DNA of 64,000 nt from Balneola sp. Lineage in GTDB: Bacteria; Bacteroidota; Rhodothermia; Balneolales; Balneolaceae. The notes beneath the pieces were generated by a model that was given only the letters and a program-made list of their open reading frames with translations, was not told where the DNA came from and ran no database searches. A program made the position numbers and the translations under genes. Positions 54,698 to 63,991 of this stretch are shown piece after piece; positions within the stretch are counted from its first letter, which is position 1, and every line of letters begins with the position of its first letter. Location of the stretch: assembly GCA_002696035.1 (NCBI GenBank), contig NZQV01000026.1:248001-312000 (forward strand), written 5' to 3'.

Positions 54698-56555
54698 CTT
54701 GATTCAGGTTAATGCGTCCGCCACGGTAAGTAATATCAGCATTTCCCCAGCCGCCGCCATCAACAAGCTGGTTTTTAAAATGCAGGGTAGACTCAAAAAC
54801 TACCTGTTTGGTCGCCGGGTCCACTTCGGTGATCTTTGAATAAGATCCTCCGCCTTCATACACAATGCCCGGCATGACCAAGCGGTTACCGGTTTCGGGA
54901 AGATGGTCTACATCACTGATGATGTTGGAAAAGAATTCTCCGCCGCGAGATCTGCCATAACTCCAAATTTTCTTGACAGTCATGGTTTTTTCATGGATAG
55001 CGTACTCAGTTCCCATTGAATAATCGGTACTATTTCCAAAATTTCTGTTAAAACCATTATCAAACACAAAAAGGTGTCCACCGGGTAAATACATAGGAGT
55101 GTGTTGTCCCCAGGTCCAGGAGAAATCAGAGCTTTCCTGGGTTCCATTCTGTATATCCTCTGAAAAAGGCTCACCAGAAATGCTGACAGCTGTTAATAAA
55201 TAAGGAGAGGTCTCTACTGTTTTTTCAAAGCGTCCGGCTTTGCCCCACCCTTTATGCGGCGCCAAAATCCACTGCAATTCATTTTCCCAATTTACCTTCA
55301 CAATTCCTTGGTTTCTGCCGGATATAATTAGCGCATGGTCTTCCTGGTCATACCAAATAGCATTCATGTGAAACCAGTCATTTCCTCCATCAATTAGATC
55401 AGTACGGTTTACATCTAAAATTTCTGCCATATCCCATTCGGTCAATACATTTCCAAAAGGATCTACTTCAATAATAAAATCTTCTACGCTTGGACGCTCT
55501 TCCCCATTTTTTATCATACGCGCAGAGGTTTTGCTTACAGCTACAATGAAGTTACCATTTGGAAGCTTTAGAACTTCATGGTGTGCTATATAGACATCGT
55601 CGAAGGTAGTATTTTTTATTTCGCGGCCAAGCATGTTATAATGATATATGGTGTTTCCATGAGTAAAATAAAAGGACGATGTCTCATCAAATTTAACCGC
55701 CCAGGCCAGCCGGCCTGCTTCACTTAAATCAGCTATCCATCGTATATCACCATTGTTATCAAAGATCAAAGGATAGCTGTTGTAGCTGCCGGCATTTCCA
55801 ATATTAAATTCACTGAAATGCATACCGGGCTCCATCTCACTTTCATTTAATACATTAATCTCAGGGTCAGGTAAGAAGTCAGGCAGTGGTTCAGTTGCAA
55901 TAGAAATTGTGTCACGAACAGTTACATCAGTTTCATAAGATGTGATGTTTAACACTACCTGATTTACAGTATTGGCATACAGTCCGATAACATCAACCTG
56001 ATGTTCTGAAGATCTCCCATTGTGGGTGCGATATATGGGTTTATCCCCCAGAACTTTGTAAGAAACCCTTGTTTGCTCTCTGGTTCTGAATGATACCCGC
56101 GCACCTAAAGGATTTATGTCATAAGGATTTACTTGTATTCGAATTTCATTGGAGATTAAATAATTTGGATGAATTTCACGGTTAAGATGAACGAAATACG
56201 TGTTTTCATTTCCTGAATCTTCAGAAACAATCGTCAAGAAAAGCCCGTCAGAGAAATTGAATTTTTCTGCTCCAGGCATTACTAAAGAACCTCTCACAAA
56301 AAGGGCTGAGCCATCAGAAATTTCGAAATTGGCTGTAAAAAGAGTGTCAATCTGATTAGGCAAAGACTCTGGATTCAAAACCTGTACCAATCCCAAATCT
56401 TGATCGATGGAGAAAACAGTATTTGGTAATTCATCAATAGAAAATTCAAGAAGATCCGCTTGAAAAGGATACTTACTACCTGCACTATCGCAGGAGCTAA
56501 TAAACAGAGAGAGACTAATTACAAGAACAACAAATAGTAGCTTGGATAATTGCAT
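54675..56555 (-). CDS. Aryl-sulfate sulfotransferase (ASST) family lipoprotein
   Basis: 626 residues. A lipoprotein signal ends LFISSC (Cys22). The N-terminal ~200 residues are beta-rich and bear Ig-like strands. A six-bladed propeller follows with the ASST catalytic landmarks: IAHHEVLKLPNGN, DWFHMNAIWYDQEDHALIIS with GRNQG, and WGQHTPMYLPGGHLFVFDNG. The last His corresponds to the one that takes the sulfuryl group in E. coli AssT. It would transfer sulfate between phenols in the periplasm, PAPS-independently. No DsbL/I partner is adjacent. Confidence 0.85.
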   Translation of the reverse strand: MQLSKLLFVVLVISLSLFISSCDSAGSKYPFQADLLEFSIDELPNTVFSIDQDLGLVQVLNPESLPNQIDTLFTANFEISDGSALFVRGSLVMPGAEKFNFSDGLFLTIVSEDSGNENTYFVHLNREIHPNYLISNEIRIQVNPYDINPLGARVSFRTREQTRVSYKVLGDKPIYRTHNGRSSEHQVDVIGLYANTVNQVVLNITSYETDVTVRDTISIATEPLPDFLPDPEINVLNESEMEPGMHFSEFNIGNAGSYNSYPLIFDNNGDIRWIADLSEAGRLAWAVKFDETSSFYFTHGNTIYHYNMLGREIKNTTFDDVYIAHHEVLKLPNGNFIVAVSKTSARMIKNGEERPSVEDFIIEVDPFGNVLTEWDMAEILDVNRTDLIDGGNDWFHMNAIWYDQEDHALIISGRNQGIVKVNWENELQWILAPHKGWGKAGRFEKTVETSPYLLTAVSISGEPFSEDIQNGTQESSDFSWTWGQHTPMYLPGGHLFVFDNGFNRNFGNSTDYSMGTEYAIHEKTMTVKKIWSYGRSRGGEFFSNIISDVDHLPETGNRLVMPGIVYEGGGSYSKITEVDPATKQVVFESTLHFKNQLVDGGGWGNADITYRGGRINLNQATVSEKR

Positions 56556-56736
56556 AATGAAGCAGATAGTTTATGACTTGGACAAGTGCATTATAAATAA
56601 TCGAGTTCAAAGAAAATAAAATAATAGCGTGTGTGACAATTAACCTCTCGATTCATTAGTTTCTACGCTTAATCACAATTAAACGGACAAACCCCTGGCA
56701 CTCCTCGAAGAATTTTTAGCAGCATTTTCCTCCTTC

Positions 56737-58083
56737 ATGTGGGGATATCCACTCGTTATTTTATTGGTTGGTGGCGGACTTTGGTTTCTGATCTCATCCG
56801 GATTCACTCCATTCAAATTTTTCTTTCATGCCATTGACCTGGTGCGTGGCAAATATGACAATCCTGATGACCCCGGCGATATCAATCACTTTGAAGCACT
56901 TTCCACGGCCCTGGCCTCGACGGGAGGAATGGGGAATATCAGCGGTGTGGCTGTTGCGATTTTTATGGGAGGCCCCGGCGCTCTGTTTTGGATGTGGATG
57001 AGTGCCATAGTGGGAATGGCTACCAAATACTTTACCTGTACGCTATCCATTATGTATCGTGGAGAAGATTCTGAAGGGAAGATCCAGGGAGGCCCGATGT
57101 ACGTAATTCGTGAAGGACTCAGTGGCAAGTGGATGCCTCTCGCATACCTGTTTGCTTTAGCCGGGTTGTTTGGTCCGCTGCCGATCTTTCAAACCAATCA
57201 GCTGGTACAGATCCTCAGAGATTTTATCTACATCCCGAATGGCTGGGTTGAAGCCGATGCCGCTTTTTCAGGAAACCTGATCACCGGAATTGTGTTGGTT
57301 GGATTGGTTTCGCTGGTGATCTTTGGAGGGATCACAAAGATCGGTAAAGTAGCTTCCAAACTCGTGCCGGCCATGGTGGTGATCTATTTCGTATCCGTGC
57401 TCTTTATTTTAGCGGTTCATATTGCCGATGTGCCGCACTATTTAGGCCTGATCGTTTCGGACGCCTTCACCGGAAAAGCCGTGATGGGTGGGGCTGTTGG
57501 TCAGTTGATCATCATTGGAATTCAGCGAGCTGCTTTTTCGAATGAGGCGGGAATCGGGACTGAGTCGCTGGCGCACGGGGCATCCAAAACCAAAGAACCG
57601 GTGCGGGAAGGCTTGGTTGCTATGATGGAACCTGCTATAGATACGTTGATCGTTTGTACTATGACCGCCCTTGCCATCCTGGTAACCGGCGTTTGGCAAA
57701 CCACTGAAGCCAATGGGGTTACTTTAACCTTAAATGCCTTTAACGAAGCACTACCCACGTTCGGAACCTATTTATTGATGATCTCCGTTTTCACCTTTAG
57801 CGTGAGTTCCATGCTTTCCTATTCGTATTACGGCTCAAAGTGTCTCGGCTTTTTGATCGGTGCCGACAAACAACATCTATACAACTACTTTTATGTATTC
57901 TCCATCATCTTTGGCGCAGTAGCTTCTTTGGACGCTGTAATCAATCTGATTGACGGAATGTTTGCCCTGATGGCGGTACCGACGATGATCTCCGCCTTAC
58001 TCCTCTCACCCAAAGTTAGAGAAGCTTCTAAGGACTATTTCAAGAGATTGAGAGCCGGCGAGTTTAAGGAGTATAAAAAATAG
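56737..58083 (+). CDS. Sodium:alanine symporter (AGCS family)
   Basis: 448 residues with about ten helices and AGCS motifs: FEALSTALASTGGMGNISGVAVAI, IQGGPMYVI, GPLPIFQTNQ, QRAAFSNEAGIGTESLAHGA and YSYYGSKCLGFL. It imports alanine or glycine with Na+. The ATG at 56737 leaves the first helix short. In-frame residues upstream (LALLEEFLAAFSSF) look like the usual AGCS start, yet no ATG, GTG or TTG lies between them and the stop at 56680. A CTG at 56695 may be the true start. Confidence 0.88.
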   Translation: MWGYPLVILLVGGGLWFLISSGFTPFKFFFHAIDLVRGKYDNPDDPGDINHFEALSTALASTGGMGNISGVAVAIFMGGPGALFWMWMSAIVGMATKYFTCTLSIMYRGEDSEGKIQGGPMYVIREGLSGKWMPLAYLFALAGLFGPLPIFQTNQLVQILRDFIYIPNGWVEADAAFSGNLITGIVLVGLVSLVIFGGITKIGKVASKLVPAMVVIYFVSVLFILAVHIADVPHYLGLIVSDAFTGKAVMGGAVGQLIIIGIQRAAFSNEAGIGTESLAHGASKTKEPVREGLVAMMEPAIDTLIVCTMTALAILVTGVWQTTEANGVTLTLNAFNEALPTFGTYLLMISVFTFSVSSMLSYSYYGSKCLGFLIGADKQHLYNYFYVFSIIFGAVASLDAVINLIDGMFALMAVPTMISALLLSPKVREASKDYFKRLRAGEFKEYKK

Positions 58084-58123
58084 AATACATCAACAGTTTT
58101 TGATGTGATGACTATTAATAGCT

Positions 58124-58139
58124 CCGGCCCTCAGGCCGG
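58124..58139. repeat. GC-rich palindrome CCGGCC-CTCA-GGCCGG next to the RAYT fragment
   Basis: A perfect 6-base GC stem with a CTCA loop, 23 bases before the transposase-like fragment. Its compact GC-rich form is that of REP sequences that RAYT enzymes act on. A weaker hairpin, ACATCAA/TTGATGT (58087-58106), precedes it directly after the symporter stop. Confidence 0.5.
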
Positions 58140-58152
58140 TGAGGGAGTATAA

Positions 58153-58311
58153 TAATTTGGATGGCAAGACGAGTACTTTGCGTTTTCCGTCGGTCTGTCT
58201 CAACTGAAAAGTCTTATTAAGTATATTGATAAGCAGGAAAATCATCACGAAGTAAAGACCTTTAAAAAAGAATAGGAGGAATTCATAGAGATCTATGGAT
58301 TCTATATTTGA
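58153..58311 (+). pseudogene. Remnant of a RAYT / IS200-like Y1 transposase (C-terminal part)
   Basis: In frame from 58153 the bases encode FGWQDEYFAFSVG (W at 58162), then SQLKSLIKYIDKQENHHEVK and TFKKE. A TAG (58273-58275) interrupts, and EEFIEIYGFYI-stop (58309-58311) continues the frame. The order W-Q-x-x-Y-x-A-F-S-V, I-x-x-Q-x-x-H-H and F-x-x-E-(x)-E-x-x-x-x-Y-x-I is the conserved end of REP-associated tyrosine transposases. The N-terminal HUH part is gone. This is a relic, not an active gene. It sits in a 420-base gap where nothing else is coding. Confidence 0.72.
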
Positions 58312-58503
58312 AGTAGTAAGAAAACGGCTTTCTTGTTAGGCAGAGACTTTTGGACAATTCCCTTCCCAATCCAGATCCCAGAGATATTCAGTTTTAATTC
58401 TGGTGATATAGCGCTCACTTATTATATTATTAACAACTTGTGTTATGAATTTAAAACGCCCGGTTTTAGAAAGAGGTACAAATAAGAGCAAATTACGATA
58501 CGT

Positions 58504-61260
58504 ATGGAACGGCAGAAATGGAATAAAATCAACAAAATTGTAGATAATGCGCTGGACCTCAAAAAGGAAGAACGAGAAAAATACATCAAAGAAGAATGTG
58601 AGGACGATTCTAGTCTCAAGAGAGAAGTCACACAGTTTTTGGAGTCTATTGATCAATCCCAAAAAACAGGTTTTTTGGAGGATAAGGAGGAATACCTCAA
58701 AGATCTTACAATAGGAGCCGGTCAGGGCATTCAGGAAACGAGCTCATCGTTAATTGGGAAAACGATAGGCAAATATAAAATTCTGGAATTGATCGGGCAT
58801 GGAGGAATGGGTTCCGTATTTCTTACCGAACGAGTTGATGGGGCTTACGACGAAAAAGTGGCCCTTAAGCTGCTTCGGAGCGGTATGGATACACCGTCAA
58901 ATATTGCGCGCTTCAAACGGGAGCGAAAAATCCTGGCACGTCTTAATCACCCGAACATAGCCCATCTGCTGGATGGGGGAGTAACCGGTGATGGGCTGCC
59001 TTATCTGGTTATGGAGTATGTGAATGGTGTTCCGCTATTGGAATATTGCAACAACCACAACCTATCGGTTAAAGACCGTCTTGATCTGTTTGAGTCAACG
59101 TGTAAAGCGGTAGAATATGCTCATAGAAATGCCATCATTCACCGGGATCTAAAACCATCCAATATATTTGTAACAAAGGATGGAACAGTAAAAATACTGG
59201 ACTTTGGAATTGCTAAGTTAACGGAGGTTGATCAGGGCGATGACTATTTAATTCAAACCCAAACAACTACCCGAATACTGACACTCGGCTATGCGGCTCC
59301 GGAACAATTTGAAAACATCAAGATCACGACCGCAACGGATTGCTACACCCTGGGAATCTTGTTGTATGAATTACTTGCCGGCACCCGTCCTTTTGATCTG
59401 GGGGACAAACCTCTTTCCGAAGTTGAAAAGATCATCTGTCATCAAACACCGTCTAAACCATCGCAAAAATTCAGTTCTCTCTCTGAGGAGACAAAAAATG
59501 AAATTGCCCGTTGCCGGAATGTATCGCCCACCGGCTTAGTGCAAAAACTGAGTGGAGATCTGGATGCTATTGTGATGAAGGCATTACGCATCGAAAATGA
59601 AGCCCGCTATGATTCAGTACAGCAGTTGCTTGATGATCTCAAGCGCCATAAACAATCCCGACCACTGATTGCCCGGAGCGACACCGTTCGGTATCGGTTC
59701 AAAAAATTCATGCATAGAAACCGCAGAGCTGTAGCAGCCGCAGGCTTAATTATTGTTTCAGTCGCAGGTATTGGTTTTTACCATTTCAACCGGATTACTG
59801 TTGAACGGAACATTGCGGAAAGAGAAGCCCGGAAAGCACAGACGGTCAAAGGGTTTTTGGTGGATGTATTCCGGGCCTCCAATCCCCGTTCAAGTAATTT
59901 TGAAGGAGTGGAATTGTCGGCGAGGCAATTGTTGGAAAATGGCAAAAATGCGATAGATCAGGATCTGCATGAGGAACCGGATGTCTATATAGAGGTACTG
60001 TTAGCTATCGGCGAGGCTCAAAAAAACATAGATGCGTATGAAGAAGCTGAAAGAACATATAATCAGGCGCTATCCATAAGTCCCGAAACGAGTGAACCCG
60101 TTAAGAATGAGATACGCACGTATGTACAATTAGGGTGGCTGCACACAGACTGGCGAAAGAGTCAAGAGCAGGCCCACGAATATGCCCTGAAAGCTCGCGA
60201 AATGCTGAAAACAGTGGAGAAGCCCTCTCCGACATTAGAGGCATCCGTGTATGGAATACTGGGTCGGGTAACTTCAGTTTTGGATGATTATGAGCTGGGA
60301 AATTCCTACTTCGAAAAAGCGGATAGTATTTACACAGCGGCAGGATTAGAGAATAGTGATGAATACATCAAAATGCTTACGGGGTATGGCCGGGCATTAC
60401 TTTATGTGTCTGATTATGAGAAATCCGAAGAGGTGTTGCTAAGATCAAACCGGTTGCACCGCGAAAAATATGACCGGCCCACCTTAACAATGGCAGAAAA
60501 CTACAAGTTTATTGCATGGACCAATCGGGAGTTGGGTAATTTCGATAGATCGAATGCGTATTTTTTGAAATCAATAGAACTGAAGAGAGAACTTAGTGGA
60601 GACCGAAGCGTTCAAGTGGCACTTCCCATGTATCACCTCGCCCACAATTATATGCTATCCGGTAAATTTGAAAGATCAGAGGAGCTTGCTCAAAATGTGT
60701 TGAGTATTTACAGGGAAAATCTGCAGCCAGATAACCAATATGTGCATCAGGCAATGAACTACCTGGCGATTGCGAAATTACATCAAGGTAAACTTGAGGA
60801 AGCAGAAAACCTCCTGACCAAGATCGTAGAAGAAAACGATGTAGAAATATATTTAACCTATGTAGAAACACAGCTTGCTAAAGTTTATCAGGAAACCGGA
60901 AGATTTGAAGAAGCCATTTCTTTGCTGAATGAAGCCCTGGAATTCAATAAAAATAAATTTGGCGCCGATAGTCGTGATGTGGGGATCGATCTGCTAAACC
61001 TGGCCACTGTTTATCGCGAAATGGGGAATTACGAACAAGCTGATACCTATTATGAACAGGCAGAATCAATTTTAGTAAATGAATTCCCGAAAGGACATTA
61101 CCGTTTGGCAGAACTCTATTACAACTACGGGAAATTGAAATTAGCCATCGGTGATGAACAAGGTGCTCAAGAGCGTTTTAAAAAAGCCCATGAAATTTAC
61201 CTGGATTGCTTTGGTGATGGTAGTCCGCGTACAAAAGAAGTAGAAAATTATTTGGGGTGA
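58504..61260 (+). CDS. Membrane Ser/Thr protein kinase with C-terminal TPR repeats
   Basis: 918 residues. An N-terminal ~75-residue helical region precedes a Hanks-type kinase domain. This has the glycine loop IGHGGMGSVFLTER, Lys in KVALKLLRSG, catalytic HRDLKPSNIFV (about residue 213), DFGIAKL and GYAAPEQFE. A single transmembrane segment (about residues 408-428, AVAAAGLIIVSVAGIGFYHF) separates it from an outer region of many TPR motifs (for example YEEAERTYNQALSI and GNYEQADTYYEQAESIL). The kinase should be cytoplasmic and the TPRs periplasmic. The ligand and substrate are unknown. Single-gene unit. Confidence 0.92.
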   Translation: MERQKWNKINKIVDNALDLKKEEREKYIKEECEDDSSLKREVTQFLESIDQSQKTGFLEDKEEYLKDLTIGAGQGIQETSSSLIGKTIGKYKILELIGHGGMGSVFLTERVDGAYDEKVALKLLRSGMDTPSNIARFKRERKILARLNHPNIAHLLDGGVTGDGLPYLVMEYVNGVPLLEYCNNHNLSVKDRLDLFESTCKAVEYAHRNAIIHRDLKPSNIFVTKDGTVKILDFGIAKLTEVDQGDDYLIQTQTTTRILTLGYAAPEQFENIKITTATDCYTLGILLYELLAGTRPFDLGDKPLSEVEKIICHQTPSKPSQKFSSLSEETKNEIARCRNVSPTGLVQKLSGDLDAIVMKALRIENEARYDSVQQLLDDLKRHKQSRPLIARSDTVRYRFKKFMHRNRRAVAAAGLIIVSVAGIGFYHFNRITVERNIAEREARKAQTVKGFLVDVFRASNPRSSNFEGVELSARQLLENGKNAIDQDLHEEPDVYIEVLLAIGEAQKNIDAYEEAERTYNQALSISPETSEPVKNEIRTYVQLGWLHTDWRKSQEQAHEYALKAREMLKTVEKPSPTLEASVYGILGRVTSVLDDYELGNSYFEKADSIYTAAGLENSDEYIKMLTGYGRALLYVSDYEKSEEVLLRSNRLHREKYDRPTLTMAENYKFIAWTNRELGNFDRSNAYFLKSIELKRELSGDRSVQVALPMYHLAHNYMLSGKFERSEELAQNVLSIYRENLQPDNQYVHQAMNYLAIAKLHQGKLEEAENLLTKIVEENDVEIYLTYVETQLAKVYQETGRFEEAISLLNEALEFNKNKFGADSRDVGIDLLNLATVYREMGNYEQADTYYEQAESILVNEFPKGHYRLAELYYNYGKLKLAIGDEQGAQERFKKAHEIYLDCFGDGSPRTKEVENYLG

Positions 61261-61312
61261 ATGTAGGCCTATAATCAGCAAAAGATTTCTTATCAAAAAA
61301 TAGTATGAGCGA

Positions 61313-61353
61313 CTCTGGAGAGACGCGCTACAACGTACATCGTCCCTTCAGAG
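61313..61353. repeat. Imperfect extragenic hairpin between the kinase and metalloprotease genes
   Basis: CTCTGGAGAGACG (61313-61325) and CGTCCCTTCAGAG (61341-61353) pair with one mismatch and one G:U. The 233-base spacer also has CCCGA-GCAT-TCGGG at 61459-61472. A 33-codon frame at 61304 looks accidental. Confidence 0.45.
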
Positions 61354-61493
61354 CTGATCGCAAAAATGTAAAAAAGTTTGAGGCTTCTCCTGGTTCTCAT
61401 TAAATCCCTTTCCTTATCGCTTCTTCTTTAGCATATTCAGGCTCAATTCATAATTCATCCCGAGCATTCGGGACCAATCCATAATTCCCAACC

Positions 61494-63905
61494 ATGAAGC
61501 GAACCATATTTTTTCTGCTGATGGCTTTTGTGTCTTTCCAGGCCACAGCGCAACTGACCACTATATCCGAAAAAACAGAAGGACTCACCAAAACCGAAGG
61601 CTTTTTCGATTACTATTATGATGAAGCCAAAGATCAACTCTGGCTCGAAATAGATAAGCTGGATACTGAATTTATATACGTGAATTCCCTGGCGGCCGGA
61701 ATCGGCTCCAACGATATTGGTCTCGATCGTGGGCAATTGGGTGATACCCGAATAGTGTATTTTGAACGGCGCGGCCTAAAGGTGATGATGGTTCAGCCAA
61801 ACTACGGCTTCCGTGCGGAGACGGATAATGAATTAGAGAAAAAATCAGTCCGGGAAGCTTTTGCCAAATCCATTTTAGCCGGATTTGAGATCGCTGCTGA
61901 GGAAGATGGTAAAGTACTCATCAACATTACGGATTTTCTTCTGCGGGATGCGCACGGGGTAACTTCCACTTTGCAAAGAAGTAATCAGGGCTCTTTTAGT
62001 TTAGACAAAAACCGCTCCGCTTTATATAAGGAAGCCATCATGAACTTTCCCAAGAACACAGAATTTGAAGCCACCCTCACTTTTGCAGGAAACAATCCCG
62101 GCGGTTATGTTCGCTCTGTGACCCCAACTCCTGAAGCCATCACCGTACGCCAGCATCATTCTTTTGTGGAGTTACCAGATGATGGATATCAGAAACGCGA
62201 ATACGATCCGCGGGCGGGATATTTTGGGATCAGCTATCAGGATTATGGAACACCGATCGATGAACCTTTGACCAAGCGATTCATTTCCCGTCACCGATTG
62301 GAGAAGAAAGATCCGGGAGCCGAAGTCAGTGAGCCGGTTGAACCGATCGTCTATTATCTGGATAACGGAACTCCGGAGCCGGTTCGAAGTGCGCTTTTGG
62401 ATGGTGCCCGCTGGTGGAATCAGGCTTTTGAGGCAGCCGGTTATAAGGATGCTTTTATTGTGAAAGTACTTCCCGAAGATGCTCATCCGCTGGATGTTCG
62501 CTACAATGTGATTCAGTGGATCCATCGCTCTACCAGAGGATGGTCATATGGCTCTTCCGTTCGTGATCCAAGAACCGGCGAGATCATCAAAGGACATGTG
62601 TCGCTCGGTTCACTCCGCGTTCGTCAGGATTATTTAATTGCTGAAGGCCTGCTTGCCCCTTATGCCGATGAATCCCAGGAAAACACCCTGATGCAGGAAA
62701 TGGCACTGGCGCGAATCCGTCAGCTTTCCGCACATGAAATTGGCCATACCATCGGGGTCGCTCACAACTTTGCAGCCAGCATTACGGATGATGCTTCAGT
62801 GATGGATTACCCGCATCCCCAGCCAAAAATTGTAAATGGCGAGATCGATCTTTCCAATCCTTATGACGTGGGAATCGGGGAGTGGGATAAAATGGCGGTT
62901 GCTTATGGCTACCAGGATTTTCCGGAAGGAACCAATGAAGAAACTGCTTTAAATGAAATTCTGAATGAAGCCTACGATTCCGGATTGAAATATATTTCTG
63001 ATCAGGATGCTCGCCCACAAAGCGGCGCCCACCCGGATGCACATTTGTGGGAATTTGGGGATGATCCGGTAGAGCAACTTCCAACTATCATGGAGATCCG
63101 AAAGACAGCGCTCGAGAATTTTGGGGAGGCGAACTTAAAAACCGGCCGTCCTTTGGCTGAACTTCAAGATGTTCTTGTTCCGATCTATCTCTTTCATCGT
63201 TATCAAGTTGAGGCAACGGTGAAGTTGATCGGCGGACTCGATTATACCTACAAAGTGAAAGGTGACAATCAGGCCTATCCTGAGATCGTGGATCGTTCTA
63301 CCCAGGAGAATGCTCTTGATGCAATGTTAGCCACTATTACTCCAGAAGCTCTGGCCTTGCCTGAAAATCTGCTGGAACTTATTCCTCCACGCCCCGCCGG
63401 ACTTGGTTATTCCCGCGAACTATTCAATGGAAATACAGGTCCTGCTTTGGATGCGCTCGGTATTGCTGAAACAGCAGCAGATCTTCCCGTTAGTCTGATC
63501 TTGAATCCTGACAGAGCCAATCGGTTAGTGGAATATTCTGCAAGAACCGGGAACCTGAGTTTGGAAGAAACGCTGGATGAACTCATTAAGGTAAGCTGGG
63601 ATAAGAAAGCCAACAGCGGGTATCTGGGCTCGGTTCAAAGAGTAGTAAATCATGTAGTGTTGAAAAATATGATCGAGCTGGCAGCCTCTAACAATGCCAA
63701 CCCTGTTACCAAAGCAATCGGGCATAAAAAGCTGACGGATCTTCAAACTAAATTATCGGGAAGAAAAGATGCCGACAGTCAGTATGGAGCACATCTGATC
63801 GCTCAATACCTCACCAATCCCGAAGAGTTTGAAGTGGAAGATGCCCCGGCACCACCTCCGGGCTCTCCGATTGGCTCGGATGTAATGATATATTGTGAGT
63901 TTTAA
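61494..63905 (+). CDS. Large exported zinc metalloprotease (DUF5117/DUF4953 type)
   Basis: 803 residues with a signal peptide (MKRTIFFLLMAFVSFQATAQ). N-terminal beta-rich DUF5117-type region with FFDYYYDEAKDQLWLEIDKL. The metzincin-like site is HEIGHTIGVAHNFA (about residue 412; HExxHxxGxxH), and a Met in DASVMDYPHP forms the Met-turn. DUF4953-like features follow (YDVGIGEWDKMAVAYGYQDF). The C-terminal ~250 residues are helical. Proteins of this kind are common in Bacteroidota and Balneolota; the substrate is unknown. It starts after a spacer with hairpins and ends before a repeat. Confidence 0.88.
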   Translation: MKRTIFFLLMAFVSFQATAQLTTISEKTEGLTKTEGFFDYYYDEAKDQLWLEIDKLDTEFIYVNSLAAGIGSNDIGLDRGQLGDTRIVYFERRGLKVMMVQPNYGFRAETDNELEKKSVREAFAKSILAGFEIAAEEDGKVLINITDFLLRDAHGVTSTLQRSNQGSFSLDKNRSALYKEAIMNFPKNTEFEATLTFAGNNPGGYVRSVTPTPEAITVRQHHSFVELPDDGYQKREYDPRAGYFGISYQDYGTPIDEPLTKRFISRHRLEKKDPGAEVSEPVEPIVYYLDNGTPEPVRSALLDGARWWNQAFEAAGYKDAFIVKVLPEDAHPLDVRYNVIQWIHRSTRGWSYGSSVRDPRTGEIIKGHVSLGSLRVRQDYLIAEGLLAPYADESQENTLMQEMALARIRQLSAHEIGHTIGVAHNFAASITDDASVMDYPHPQPKIVNGEIDLSNPYDVGIGEWDKMAVAYGYQDFPEGTNEETALNEILNEAYDSGLKYISDQDARPQSGAHPDAHLWEFGDDPVEQLPTIMEIRKTALENFGEANLKTGRPLAELQDVLVPIYLFHRYQVEATVKLIGGLDYTYKVKGDNQAYPEIVDRSTQENALDAMLATITPEALALPENLLELIPPRPAGLGYSRELFNGNTGPALDALGIAETAADLPVSLILNPDRANRLVEYSARTGNLSLEETLDELIKVSWDKKANSGYLGSVQRVVNHVVLKNMIELAASNNANPVTKAIGHKKLTDLQTKLSGRKDADSQYGAHLIAQYLTNPEEFEVEDAPAPPPGSPIGSDVMIYCEF

Positions 63906-63921
63906 TTTAACGCCCAAAAAA

Positions 63922-63991
63922 GTTGTCACTCTGAGCACCCAAAATAATTGAGTAGAGGACTCTGGTGATCGCGAAGAGTCTCAAGGTCAAC
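63922..63991 (+). repeat. Extragenic repeat, GTTGTCA-CTGAGC family, copy 2
   Basis: Begins GTTGTCACTCTGAGCAC and runs to GCGAAGAGTCTCAAGG followed by TCAAC. Its ends match the minus-strand copy at 25735-25797. It lies in the last 95 bases of the window, where I see no gene. Confidence 0.7.

Noticed and set aside
61304-61405. Possible 33-codon gene MSDSGETRYN...
   Set aside because: It overlaps an imperfect hairpin, has no Shine-Dalgarno and no recognisable pattern.
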